From assembly GCF_012927325.1 (NCBI RefSeq), contig NZ_JABBGI010000001.1, positions 62,001-126,000 of the forward strand: 64,000 nucleotides of DNA. Reading direction: 5' to 3'. A program made the position numbers and the translations under genes. This document shows positions 16,135 through 24,440 of the stretch, in pieces. The notes beneath the pieces are model-generated. The model worked only from the letters and a program-made list of their open reading frames with translations, ran no database searches and had not been told where the DNA came from. This stretch comes from Chryseobacterium antibioticum (GTDB taxonomy: Bacteria; Bacteroidota; Bacteroidia; Flavobacteriales; Weeksellaceae). Positions within the stretch are counted from its first letter, which is position 1. Every line of letters starts with the position of its first letter.

Positions 16135-17973
16135 ATGATGAAAAATAAAATATTCTATATGTTCTTGCTATTATTTCTTTCTGCAAGAATTTTTGGTCAA
16201 GTTGGTATTAATACCTCCACACCTAATCCTAAGTCTGCACTGGATATTGTTTCTAAAAACAATAATACAGGAATTTTAATTCCGCGCCTAACCACTGTCC
16301 AAAGAGATGCTATTGGTGCAGCATCTACAGAAGATGGTCTAATGATATACAATACAGATGAAAAGTGTTACAACTATTACCAGTCAGCAAATGCTGCATG
16401 GCTAAGTTTATGTGGTACCTATCAAAAGGCAGTATATACTGCAGACTGTACTTCTATTAAAGTATTTGGCACTTATACGCAAGGGACATCATTAAATACA
16501 AGTAATTATATCACGATGCCTATTACAGTAACAACGGCAGGTACTTATAACATTGTTGCCAAAACAACTAACGGATATTATTTCGAGAAATCCGGAGTAT
16601 TTCCTACCACAGGTACCTTTACCATTACTTTAGACGGTTCCGGTACACCGAGTGTAGGTCCTCAGACCAACACCCTTTCGTTTGTCTACGATGGAGTAAC
16701 AGATACTACATGTACAACCAAAACAGTAACGGTTTTAGGTTCACAGGTAAGTTATGGTATTAATTGTGGTAGTTCTGTAGTCAACGGAACTTATAATAAG
16801 GGAGTACAACTGGTGTATGATACCAATACTGTTACCGTTTCTCTATCTAACGTAGATACTGCAGGTACAGTGAGTATTAACACATCTACTAATAACGGTG
16901 TAAGTTTTACCACTACAGAATCAGTAAGCAGTAGCAGTACAAGTATTACACTGCACGGGGTAGGGACACCAACAAGTGCAGGTACTTATACGTATACCTT
17001 CACTACCAATGGTGCCAATCCACAAACGTGTACATTTTCTGTGCCTTTCGGTACTACTACGGGGACCTTTGCCAATCCTGCAAACCGATGTCTTGAAATA
17101 TACAATGACGGAAAAACAACAGATGGTTATTACTGGGTAAAAGATGCCAGCGGTAACAAATTTAAAACGTATTGTGATATGTTCAACGGAGGATGGACCT
17201 TGATTAAGTCTCTTTCCGAAAGACAGATCTTAGTAGTAGAAAGAACGCAGAATGAATCTTGGGCTACACAGACTGTAAGAAATCCGGTAACTACAGAAAC
17301 CGGAGTATTTAACGAATACGCATTTTCTCTGTCCTCTGCCACAGTAAATAATATAGGAAGCAGCGGTACAGGTGCCAAGGAATACCGTTTTTCTATAAAA
17401 GAAAAAGGGCATACAGGAACGACATTAGCAGTGGTAGAAAGTACCACAGTATCCCCAGCTAATGATTATTGGTCAAAAATCAATTATATTAATGCAGTGG
17501 TTACCGATGGAAACTTAGCGACATCCAACTACAGCAGTTATGGAAACACAACTACAGGTAAATTGTTCGGTTTTGATTTTGGTAAACCTGTTACAGGAAA
17601 TACACTCTATAAATTAAATGGTGTTGATTTCATTGCCAATATTCCCGGATTATATAGTGCTGCCAATTTCTTTACAGGAATCTATGGTGGTATTGGTTAT
17701 GCAGGAAGTAATACACCTGTCAATAATTTAACCTATACCTATCCTACAGCCCAAACTTATACTTTCAATAAATATTATATCAACGATATGTTTGGATTAT
17801 ATATGAACTCCGAAGCTCAGCTTAATCATCATATCGGTACCTGCTCAAACAGTACTGATGATTATGGAGGAGCAAGTTTCTGTAATGGCGGATGGGCCAA
17901 CTGGAGACCTCATAATTTTAATTTGAGATCCGGCAATTATGAAGGTAGGATTATTCAATACTGGGTAAAATAA
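16135..17973 (+). CDS. Secreted protein with VGINT start and fibrinogen-like C-terminal domain
   Basis: 612 residues. A signal peptide (MMKNKIFYMFLLLFLSARIFG) is followed by QVGINTSTPNPKSALDIVS and GILIPRLTTVQRDAI, a start shared by many flavobacterial surface proteins. The middle (about 95-310) is Thr/Gly-rich with repeated GTYT/GTFT stretches and paired cysteines, like Ig-type or T9SS-adhesin repeats. The C-terminal part opens with CLEIYNDGKTTDGYYWV and contains YCDMFNGGWTLIKS, the core of a fibrinogen-like domain, and ends near CNGGWANWRPHNFNL. There is no T9SS tail. Role is probably surface recognition of glycans or proteins. Start could be the first or second ATG. Confidence 0.78.
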   Translation: MMKNKIFYMFLLLFLSARIFGQVGINTSTPNPKSALDIVSKNNNTGILIPRLTTVQRDAIGAASTEDGLMIYNTDEKCYNYYQSANAAWLSLCGTYQKAVYTADCTSIKVFGTYTQGTSLNTSNYITMPITVTTAGTYNIVAKTTNGYYFEKSGVFPTTGTFTITLDGSGTPSVGPQTNTLSFVYDGVTDTTCTTKTVTVLGSQVSYGINCGSSVVNGTYNKGVQLVYDTNTVTVSLSNVDTAGTVSINTSTNNGVSFTTTESVSSSSTSITLHGVGTPTSAGTYTYTFTTNGANPQTCTFSVPFGTTTGTFANPANRCLEIYNDGKTTDGYYWVKDASGNKFKTYCDMFNGGWTLIKSLSERQILVVERTQNESWATQTVRNPVTTETGVFNEYAFSLSSATVNNIGSSGTGAKEYRFSIKEKGHTGTTLAVVESTTVSPANDYWSKINYINAVVTDGNLATSNYSSYGNTTTGKLFGFDFGKPVTGNTLYKLNGVDFIANIPGLYSAANFFTGIYGGIGYAGSNTPVNNLTYTYPTAQTYTFNKYYINDMFGLYMNSEAQLNHHIGTCSNSTDDYGGASFCNGGWANWRPHNFNLRSGNYEGRIIQYWVK

Positions 17974-18185
17974 TTTTTAATTATTCTTTCGGAGATTCTT
18001 TTTAGAATCAAAATACAAGACACAAATTTTTATATAAAATACCCTTCTGTCTCCTATTATAATTTAAGCGATTTTCATAGACAAAATAAGAGGCAGCTGG
18101 GTATTTTTCTTTCATCTGGATACTACTGACCAATTTATATATCATGATTTAGAGAAACCAATTTTATAACTAAAAATACAAAATT

Positions 18186-18950
18186 ATGGCTCTATTAGAA
18201 AAATTTTTCAGCCTGAGTATAATCGAGATGATTAGATATATTCTTGTTTCGGGAGCCTTTTATGTGATATGTTATATTATTTACAAAAAAACGTTGGCTT
18301 CTGCCAAAATACAAAAAAGAGATGTTTCAAGTAAAGATATAAAAAGGGAAATTTATCATTCTTTAGTTTCTTCTATCATTATGACACTTCTTCTTGTTTT
18401 AATTGTCAATACACCTATGGTCAACTATACCCAATTATATGATACCATTTCCAGTTATTCTATAGTATGGTTTATAATAAGTATCCCTATTGGCATGCTT
18501 ATTCATGACACCTATTTTTACTGGCTACACCGCGTACTGCATCATAAAAAAATATTCAGGCATGTACATCTTGTCCATCATCAATCTAATAATCCCAGTC
18601 CTTTTTCATCATATTCGTTCCATATTTTAGAAGCTATTGGTGAGGGGCTAATCATTCCTCTACTGTTATTCGTCATTCCGCTTCATCCCATTGCTATTTA
18701 TATTTTTCTTTTAGTTTCTTTTATCATTAATATATATGGGCATCTGGGATATGAAATTGCTCCTAAATGGTTCAGAACATCTTTTTTATTCAATATTCTT
18801 AATACTTCTGTCTATCACAATCTTCACCACAGTAAGTTTCAGGGGAATTACAGTTTGTATTTTAGGTTTTGGGATAAGATCATGCATACTGAAAATCCTC
18901 TGTATATAGAATTATATGATGAAATTCAGAATAATAGATTCAAAAATTAG
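18186..18950 (+). CDS. Fatty-acid hydroxylase / sterol desaturase family membrane enzyme
   Basis: 254 residues with about four membrane segments. The di-iron histidine clusters are in place: HDTYFYWLHRVLHH (about 100-113), HVHLVHHQS (about 120-128) and YHNLHHSK near 215. Family members hydroxylate or desaturate lipid substrates (fatty acids, carotenoids, sterols) in the membrane using O2. The substrate cannot be told from sequence. The following HTH gene starts 76 nt after the stop in my choice, or overlaps it if the upstream ATG at 18916 is used. Confidence 0.9.
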   Translation: MALLEKFFSLSIIEMIRYILVSGAFYVICYIIYKKTLASAKIQKRDVSSKDIKREIYHSLVSSIIMTLLLVLIVNTPMVNYTQLYDTISSYSIVWFIISIPIGMLIHDTYFYWLHRVLHHKKIFRHVHLVHHQSNNPSPFSSYSFHILEAIGEGLIIPLLLFVIPLHPIAIYIFLLVSFIINIYGHLGYEIAPKWFRTSFLFNILNTSVYHNLHHSKFQGNYSLYFRFWDKIMHTENPLYIELYDEIQNNRFKN

Positions 18951-19026
18951 TCTATATCCAATTCATTTTTCTAAAACCAAGGTCGTCATCAAAATTTCAC
19001 TCAACTATAAATTAATGCGTTCTCAT

Positions 19027-19488
19027 ATGAAGCAGAATAACAAAGAAAATTTCAAACATATCCATATTGGAAAATACCTCCAGGCAAGAGTTGAAGATTT
19101 ACAAATACCACAAGATAGAATTGGTAATTTTTTAAACGCAACCGATGAGGAAATACAATCTATGTACAGATCTGAAAGTATAGACAGTTATCAATTATTA
19201 CGATGGAGTAAATTATTAGAATATGATTTTTTCAGACTATACTCGCAGCACCTAATTTTGTATTCGCCTCCTACAAAAAAGGATTCAACTGCCTCTGAAA
19301 AAAATATCCGCAACAGTCTGCCCATCTTTAGAAAACATATCTATACCAAAGAAATTATAGATTTTATTTTAGAGATTATCTATACAGGACAAAAAACCAG
19401 ACAACAAATTATTGCTGAATACAGGATACCAAAGACTACCTTATATAAGTGGATTGTAAAACATACAAATGAAAACACAGGATATTAA
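19027..19488 (+). CDS. Small transposase-like HTH protein
   Basis: 153 residues from ATG 19027 (MKQNNKENFKHIHIGKYLQ). Upstream in-frame ATGs at 19015 and 18916 exist, but the latter would overlap the hydroxylase gene. The N-terminal part (HIHIGKYLQARVEDLQIPQ) looks like a helical DNA-binding unit. The end (TRQQIIAEYRIPKTTLYKWI) is an IS3 OrfA-like helix-turn-helix. There is no DDE catalytic domain and no inverted repeats were seen. It is followed 26 nt later by another short HTH protein, and the two look like a fixed pair. Function unknown. Confidence 0.65.
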   Translation: MKQNNKENFKHIHIGKYLQARVEDLQIPQDRIGNFLNATDEEIQSMYRSESIDSYQLLRWSKLLEYDFFRLYSQHLILYSPPTKKDSTASEKNIRNSLPIFRKHIYTKEIIDFILEIIYTGQKTRQQIIAEYRIPKTTLYKWIVKHTNENTGY

Positions 19489-19514
19489 AAAAATAATACA
19501 AAAAATTCTTAAAA

Positions 19515-19832
19515 ATGAACCATCCTAATTATAATAAAATTTATCTTGATCTCATTGATAAAAAATTTCCTGAAAAAAAAGAAGAACTTATTCCTTTACT
19601 TGCAGAGGAAATAAAAAATTCTCTTGAGCTTATTAAATTTAATAATTTGATTTTTACTTATCAAAAGAAAGACATACTGGCTTTTAATCAGAAACTACGC
19701 TCTTACGATGAAACGAGCATTAAAAAAATCATGGAATATCAAAAAACGAATCAACTCAACAATCAACAAATGGCTAATCAATTTAGAATCAGCAGAAATA
19801 CTATAGCCAAATGGAAGAAATTGTTTGTTTAA
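19515..19832 (+). CDS. Small transposase-like HTH protein, partner of the preceding gene
   Basis: 105 residues, basic. The C-terminal LNNQQMANQFRISRNTIAKWKKLFV is a helix-turn-helix close to that of transposase OrfA proteins. The N-terminal half is helical and charged (KIYLDLIDKKFPEKKEELIP). No catalytic domain is present, and no matching OrfB lies downstream, so it is not an active insertion sequence. Probably cotranscribed with the gene at 19027. Confidence 0.65.
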   Translation: MNHPNYNKIYLDLIDKKFPEKKEELIPLLAEEIKNSLELIKFNNLIFTYQKKDILAFNQKLRSYDETSIKKIMEYQKTNQLNNQQMANQFRISRNTIAKWKKLFV

Positions 19833-19942
19833 GCTGAAAAAGTTGAATAAATACCAGAAGAATTAATACTATCCGATAAATTTTAGAAAATATTGTATGT
19901 TCCGACAAAAATAGAATTTAAATAATTTAAAATTATAATAAC

Positions 19943-19969
19943 AAACCCTCTCACAAGGTAAGAGGGTTT
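19943..19969. terminator. Bidirectional terminator
   Basis: AAACCCTCT (19943-19951) and AGAGGGTTT (19961-19969), 9-bp stem and 9-nt loop. It separates the plus-strand HTH pair from the minus-strand DOMON gene. The T-rich flank on the plus side is TTATTATTTG. Confidence 0.75.
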
Positions 19970-19988
19970 ATTATTTGAGTTTGTTTAC

Positions 19989-20771
19989 TTATTCTTTAAT
20001 CAGTTTTTCATACGTTAAGCTGCCATCTTGTAATGTAATTTCAAGGTAGTAGCTTCCTGATCGTAGATCGGAAATAGTAAAACTGTCTCCGTTCAGTTTT
20101 ACGGATCTTACTTTTCTTCCCGTTGACTCATACAAATCAACAGATTTTATTTTATCTGCATTTTTAAAGCTCACTGTTTCTTTGGCAGGATTTGGATAAA
20201 GAATTATTTCTTTGCTGTCTAAAGCCGTTTCATTAGTACCTAAAGTACTGCTAAAAGTAACCGCAGTAGTACCGCAACTATCTGCACCATGATAACCAAC
20301 AGTAAGACTGCCTAATCTTCTTGCATAAGCAATATTCAATGGACTGTTTGGTGGAAAATTAAATACATAATCATTAGCATCACCAGTATTTAAAGCTCTT
20401 GTTCCTATTACAGTCCGCACTCCGGATGCTACTGTATTAGATGTTACTGTCCAGTTTTGAGTTGCATCTGTTGTAGGTGCTGTAAAACTTCCAGTAAAAT
20501 TTCTATCAGTAAAATTTGTACCATCAAAAAGCACAACATCACTGCCTGCATCAGACATACCTGTAGCATTAAACGCCAAGCCAAGCCAACTAGTTGATGG
20601 GCCTATAAGTGTGACTGTAACCAATGTGTTTGTGACATCTATTTTAGCAGAATACGTTAAATTTGTTCCCCCATTAGAGAAGAGAGGCACTGTTCCTGTC
20701 GAATATGTTTGGCTTTTTACATTAAAAAAAGCCAAAAATCCGATTAATAATAAGATAGTTCTAAATTTCAT
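19989..20771 (-). CDS. DOMON-domain protein with T9SS sorting tail
   Basis: 260 residues. Signal peptide at 1-20. Residues about 25-135 resemble a DOMON domain, a heme- or sugar-binding beta sandwich: TSWLGLAFNATGMSDAGSD, VVLFDGTNFTDRNF and TGDANDYVFNFP. Residues about 190-260 are a type A T9SS tail with YPNPAKETVSF, VDLYESTGRKV and GSYYLEITL, so it is exported across the outer membrane and surface-attached or released. It is the last gene of the redox operon; a heme-binding electron-transfer role fits the neighbours but is inference. Confidence 0.82.
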   Translation of the reverse strand: MKFRTILLLIGFLAFFNVKSQTYSTGTVPLFSNGGTNLTYSAKIDVTNTLVTVTLIGPSTSWLGLAFNATGMSDAGSDVVLFDGTNFTDRNFTGSFTAPTTDATQNWTVTSNTVASGVRTVIGTRALNTGDANDYVFNFPPNSPLNIAYARRLGSLTVGYHGADSCGTTAVTFSSTLGTNETALDSKEIILYPNPAKETVSFKNADKIKSVDLYESTGRKVRSVKLNGDSFTISDLRSGSYYLEITLQDGSLTYEKLIKE

Positions 20772-20775
20772 ATGA

Positions 20776-21303
20776 TCAATTTTTTAATAGGTTAATAATT
20801 TCCTGATTTTTAGAAAGTAAAGCATATTCAAAAACTGTTTTGCCTTGTTTATCAGCCAGTGTTTTATCTGCTTTATTCTTTAATAACAGTTCTACCATTT
20901 CCTTGTTCTGGGACTGGACAGCATACATCAGCGGTGTTATTCCGCCGGCATTTGTAATATTCGGGTCAGCTTTATTCTGTAATAATTTTTGAGTGAGATT
21001 TTTATCTCCTTTAAAGACAGAAGCCGTTAAAGCCGTTCCTTCTCCGCTTGCATAATTTATATTTTTAACATGGGTAATCAAAAATTCAGCAACCGGAGTA
21101 TTTCCCCTGTAACAAGATAAAATCAATGGTGAAAATCCATTTTCATTGGTCTGGCTGATAATATCCGGATTCTGCTTCATGAGTTCCTGGACTTCTGCTA
21201 CGGTTCCGCTTCTGGCAATATCAAATATTGATTTTGCTTTTTCCTGAGCAGACATGACAGAAAAACTCAGGAAAATACTTAGGATTAAAATGATGTTTTT
21301 CAT
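20776..21303 (-). CDS. Exported ankyrin-repeat protein
   Basis: 175 residues with a signal peptide (MKNIILILSIFLSFSVMSA). Four ankyrin repeats follow, for example NENGFSPLILSCYRGNTPVA, NAGGITPLMYAVQSQNKEMV and LADKQGKTVFEYALLSKNQE. Ankyrin proteins of this small periplasmic type are often found beside catalase or cytochrome genes. ATG overlaps the YceI stop by four bases (ATGA), showing translational coupling. Role in the operon is probably protein-protein contact. Confidence 0.88.
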   Translation of the reverse strand: MKNIILILSIFLSFSVMSAQEKAKSIFDIARSGTVAEVQELMKQNPDIISQTNENGFSPLILSCYRGNTPVAEFLITHVKNINYASGEGTALTASVFKGDKNLTQKLLQNKADPNITNAGGITPLMYAVQSQNKEMVELLLKNKADKTLADKQGKTVFEYALLSKNQEIINLLKN

Positions 21304-21851
21304 TGTTTTGTCATTACATAATTATATTCCACCTTAACATTTTCTGCGACTTTCTTGGTTACCATTTTAGGAATGGTCACATTGTGATCTACAGGTCTGG
21401 CCATAAAACTTCCCTGCATATACACCTTTCCATCTTTGGAATACATGGAAGCTGCCGAAGACACGGCCTTATCTACCCCATGAAAATTCAGGATTCCCTG
21501 AACGGTATATTTCTGCGGTGAAGCGGTAAGTTTCGTTTTATCAAAATTCAAAACCTTTCCCTTGAAAGTTGCCTTGGGATATTTTGCTGTTTCCGCATAG
21601 CTTTCATTAAAATGCTCTTCCATTAATTTAGTTTTAAAATGAAAGTTTTTAACGACGGAAACGGAAGCCATCTCTCCATTGTCTGCATTCAGAATAACAA
21701 CATTATTACCATCTTTTGCAAACACATCTTCGAATAAAGGCACGGATGCCTCAAAAGTTACGCTGCCTGTTTTAGAGCTGTATTTCTGGGCTGAAGCAAA
21801 ACCTGTGAATAGCAGCATGGCACTCATTAATACTAATCTTTTCATATTCAA
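21300..21851 (-). CDS. YceI-family periplasmic protein
   Basis: 183 residues with a signal peptide ending ASAQ. The YceI beta-barrel (lipocalin-like, binds isoprenoid quinone-type lipids) is shown by KTGSVTFEASVPLFEDVFAK, KFKTKLMEEHFNES-type central strand (here FHFKTKLMEEHFNESYAE), YPKATFKGKVLNFDKT and VQGILNFHGVDKAV. The second Met (21845) could also be the start. It sits in the redox operon, where a quinone-like ligand would fit, but the ligand is inferred from the family only. Confidence 0.9.
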   Translation of the reverse strand: MNMKRLVLMSAMLLFTGFASAQKYSSKTGSVTFEASVPLFEDVFAKDGNNVVILNADNGEMASVSVVKNFHFKTKLMEEHFNESYAETAKYPKATFKGKVLNFDKTKLTASPQKYTVQGILNFHGVDKAVSSAASMYSKDGKVYMQGSFMARPVDHNVTIPKMVTKKVAENVKVEYNYVMTKQ

Positions 21852-21857
21852 TACTTT

Positions 21858-22199
21858 TTAATTTTCGGCAAGCCCGTCGGCTTTCCATTTTATGAAGGTG
21901 TTGATCTGAGTCTGGGATAAAGATCCGCCCTGTGGCATTTTACCTGGATCACCGTTGGGTCTTTGTATCCTGTCGAGAATTCCATCAATGTTATTCTTTA
22001 CATCAGTATAAGTGGTCAAAGGTTTATAACTTCCAACGGCATGACAACCAATACAGTTATTATCAACAATGGTTTTCACCTCAGTATTGTATTTAACAGC
22101 TATTGTAATGGGAGTATTATCTGAGATTTCCTCATAGGTTCTGCTGTCACAAGCAATGAACAAAACAACTGATGACAATATGTATAGTATCTTTTTCAT
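21858..22199 (-). CDS. Small c-type cytochrome lipoprotein
   Basis: 113 residues from ATG 22199. The first frame ATG (22229) lies inside the upstream gene and is not used. A lipoprotein signal (MKKILYILSSVVLFIAC) places the Cys anchor at about 17. One heme-c motif, CIGCH, is at about residue 49, and a distal Met candidate is in PGKMPQGG. The fold is the short membrane-bound cytochrome c often fused to planctomycete-type domains. It carries one electron in the periplasm, anchored to a membrane. One base separates it from the DUF5777 stop. Confidence 0.88.
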   Translation of the reverse strand: MKKILYILSSVVLFIACDSRTYEEISDNTPITIAVKYNTEVKTIVDNNCIGCHAVGSYKPLTTYTDVKNNIDGILDRIQRPNGDPGKMPQGGSLSQTQINTFIKWKADGLAEN

Positions 22200-22200
22200 A

Positions 22201-23043
22201 TTAAAAAACTCTATAAAGGTTAAACCCAAAAAATATCTGTCCTTTCCCCCACTTTCCTACTGCATTGGAGAGATAACCGATGTCCGAATTGATCTGGGAA
22301 TTCGAGAATAAAAGCTGGAAAACATGTCCCCCGGTTTCTATATCCATCCCTAATGAAAGAGGATTTTTATAGAAACTGTGATTGTCGAAATTCACAAAAT
22401 ACTCTGCGTTAAGAGAAATTCTTTTGGAAATTTTATAGCGGCCGCCTAATCCGGCAAGAAACTGATTCTTGTCTTCAATGGCAGGATCATACAAATTTTT
22501 GTGGATGTATGAGGGAGTAAGCTGTAATGAAAACTTATCATTAAATCTTCTTGAGATTAAAGCCTGGGTAAGGTAAGCAAGTCTGTCGCCGAATTTAAGA
22601 TAAGGATAATTGTCTTTATCCAGATCTGTATTTAACGCCATTACATTGTAACCCACGATGTCTGCAGGGAAATTTTCAGTTTGCTTTACCAGTTTATACT
22701 TTACGGCGCCTTCGAATGTTTTCATATTCGTTTCCCTGGAAAGACTGACTGAAATTCCGTCGGTAACCCCGTAAATCACGCCCAGTTTCGTAGAAGCATC
22801 ATCGAGTCCGAAAAAGTTTTTAAAGCCGGTACTGATGTCTCCGAAACGGTGTGCTACGACAATGTACCATTCTTTTTTAGCAGAAAGCTTTGTGGATTGC
22901 CCTGTAACAATTTGCAGGGCTTTGAAGGCAGGTTGAGAAATTTCTGTGGTTGTTTTGAGTGTGTCAATATCTTTGAGCAGATCTTCCTGTGCAGAGACAA
23001 GACCTGAGGCCAATACCGACAAAAATAAGAGAGTTTTTGTCAT
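22201..23043 (-). CDS. DUF5777-type outer-membrane beta-barrel protein
   Basis: 280 residues from ATG 23043 (MTKTLLFLSVLASGLVSAQ, a signal peptide). The frame opens two codons earlier. The alternating aromatic strands (VAHRFGDISTGFKNFFGLDD, GISVSLSRETNMKTFEGAV, RFNDKFSLQLTPSYIHKN, LSLGMDIETGGHVFQLLFSN) and the aromatic C-terminus YRVF indicate a porin-like outer-membrane barrel. I place it in the DUF5777 family by its pattern and its cytochrome/YceI neighbours. First gene of the operon. Function not known. Confidence 0.8.
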   Translation of the reverse strand: MTKTLLFLSVLASGLVSAQEDLLKDIDTLKTTTEISQPAFKALQIVTGQSTKLSAKKEWYIVVAHRFGDISTGFKNFFGLDDASTKLGVIYGVTDGISVSLSRETNMKTFEGAVKYKLVKQTENFPADIVGYNVMALNTDLDKDNYPYLKFGDRLAYLTQALISRRFNDKFSLQLTPSYIHKNLYDPAIEDKNQFLAGLGGRYKISKRISLNAEYFVNFDNHSFYKNPLSLGMDIETGGHVFQLLFSNSQINSDIGYLSNAVGKWGKGQIFFGFNLYRVF

Positions 23044-23093
23044 ATACAATTTTTATTAAATTATGATATGACAAACTTATCGAGTTATGAATT

Positions 23094-23143
23094 CAAAAGT
23101 ATGTGATAAAAGTCACCGAACAAATTGTTTTTATCAATGATAA
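23094..23143 (-). promoter_or_regulatory. Redox-operon promoter with CRP-like palindrome in the spacer
   Basis: On the minus strand: TTTG (23121-23124), a 19-bp spacer, then TACTTTTG (23094-23101), a near-ideal Bacteroidota promoter. The spacer contains TGTGA-6-TCAC (23102-23116), close to the CRP half-sites. Upstream, TTATCAATGATAA (23131-23143) is a perfect 6+1+6 palindrome centred about 49 bp before the predicted transcript start near 23088. Confidence 0.65.
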
Positions 23144-23169
23144 AGATAAAAACATTAAAACACCATATA

Positions 23170-23820
23170 TTAGATTGATCTAACATTTTCATTAACAGGT
23201 ATTTTGATCCCTTCTTTGGTCTGAATAATTTCACCTTCATTTTCAATCTTTTTTAATACTCTGCTTACTACTTCCCTGGAAGTACCCAAATTATTGGCGA
23301 TTTCCCGGTGTGTAATCTTTAATGGATTGTTTCCTGTCACTGAAATCTGCTGTTTGATATAGTTCAGAACTCTTTTGTCAAGTCTATGAAATACCGCATC
23401 ATTTACCATATTCATGACGTCTGAGAAACGTTTGTCGTATTCATGATAAAATACCCTGTTGATCTCCGGAAAGCGAATCAGCCATTCATGGATAACGGAT
23501 ACAGGGATCAGGATGACCTCAGACTCTTCTTCGGCAACGGCATACACTCTGCTGGTACAGTCTGTAAAGATCGATGAGAAGGTCATCAGACAGCTGTCAT
23601 TAGGTTTTATATAGTAATAGATAAGCTCCCTGCCGTCATTAAGGGTAAAAACTTTGATCGAACCTTTGATCAGAAAAGGGACATACTTATTTTTCTGTCC
23701 TTCCCTGATGATCTCGGTTTTTGCCTTGATGTCAGTCATCACTGCATTTGCATGCAGTTCATTTAAAAAATTTTCACCTAAAAACCCGAATTTATTAAGA
23801 ATAAATTGATCATTAACCAT
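23170..23820 (-). CDS. Crp/Fnr-family transcriptional regulator
   Basis: 216 residues. The N-terminal cyclic-nucleotide-like barrel includes LIKGSIKVFTLNDGRELIYYYIKP (written here as GSIKVFTLNDGREL then IYYYIKP). The C-terminal HTH reads LKITHREIANNLGTSREVVSRVLKKIENEG. There are three Cys at most, and no N-terminal Fe-S cysteine cluster, so it is not a classical FNR oxygen sensor; heme, NO or redox sensing is possible in this family. It lies directly upstream of the redox operon on the same strand, whose promoter has a CRP-like site, making it the likely regulator. Confidence 0.9.
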   Translation of the reverse strand: MVNDQFILNKFGFLGENFLNELHANAVMTDIKAKTEIIREGQKNKYVPFLIKGSIKVFTLNDGRELIYYYIKPNDSCLMTFSSIFTDCTSRVYAVAEEESEVILIPVSVIHEWLIRFPEINRVFYHEYDKRFSDVMNMVNDAVFHRLDKRVLNYIKQQISVTGNNPLKITHREIANNLGTSREVVSRVLKKIENEGEIIQTKEGIKIPVNENVRSI

Positions 23821-23840
23821 ATCTGCTTATCATTTTCAAA

Positions 23841-23848
23841 CAAATATA
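23841..23848 (-). promoter_or_regulatory. Crp/Fnr gene promoter -7 box
   Basis: Minus-strand TATATTTG, with the ATG at 23820 about 15 nt after the predicted start. No clear -33 element. Confidence 0.5.
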
Positions 23849-23999
23849 TAAAATGCGATATTCATATACCATAAAAATAACGTTCTTTAATTATCTCTAT
23901 TAAAATTTAACAATTCATTAATTAATGAGGTCATTTTAAATAAAAGTAAAAAATTGCACTTAAAATAGTCAAATAAAATAACCAATATCCGGAATAAAA

Positions 24000-24025
24000 A
24001 ATGCCCCGGTAAAAACCGGGGCATT
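24000..24025 (-). terminator. Terminator downstream of DUF3467 gene (end of rpoBC block)
   Basis: AATGCCCCGGT (24000-24010) pairs with ACCGGGGCATT (24015-24025): an 11-bp GC-rich stem with a 4-nt loop, followed on the minus strand by TTTTTATTCC. Confidence 0.85.
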
Positions 24026-24047
24026 CTTATGTATTGTAAGAAAAATC

Positions 24048-24353
24048 TTATGCTTGTACGTTGTTTCCTCCTAATACGAAAGGCTCAACTTCTTTGATTT
24101 CTCCGAACTGCTGCTCGTAGTTAGCAATGTTCTGTTGAAGAGCAGATAATACTCTTTTAGCGTGAAGTGGAGCAAGAATGATTCTTGATCTTACTTTAGC
24201 TTGTTGAACACCCGGCATTAACTGGATGAAATCTACTACGAACTCAGATGGAGAGTGGTTTACCAATGCTAAATTAGCATATACTCCAGCAGCTACCATT
24301 TCGTTCAATTCGATGTTGATGTTTCCGTCTTGTGGATTTTGATTGTTGTCCAT
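24048..24353 (-). CDS. DUF3467 domain protein
   Basis: 101 residues from ATG 24353 (MDNNQNPQDGNINIELN). The frame extends 21 codons further, but that part is AT-rich intergenic sequence. Family landmarks are AAGVYANLALVNHSPSEFVVDFIQLMPG and KVRSRIILAPLHAKRVLSALQQNI. Function unknown, cytoplasmic. In flavobacteria this gene commonly follows rpoC, as here, so it belongs to the ancestral transcription operon. Confidence 0.88.
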   Translation of the reverse strand: MDNNQNPQDGNINIELNEMVAAGVYANLALVNHSPSEFVVDFIQLMPGVQQAKVRSRIILAPLHAKRVLSALQQNIANYEQQFGEIKEVEPFVLGGNNVQA

Positions 24354-24440
24354 TGTTATAAAATATGTTTTTAAAATTCGAAATTTGAGATTGTGAAAAT
24401 ATAAAAATAAATCCAAACCTCAAATTTCAAATCATTAATT

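Noticed and set aside
19027-19832. Intact IS3-family element
   Set aside because: No OrfB catalytic gene and no terminal inverted repeats around the two HTH genes.
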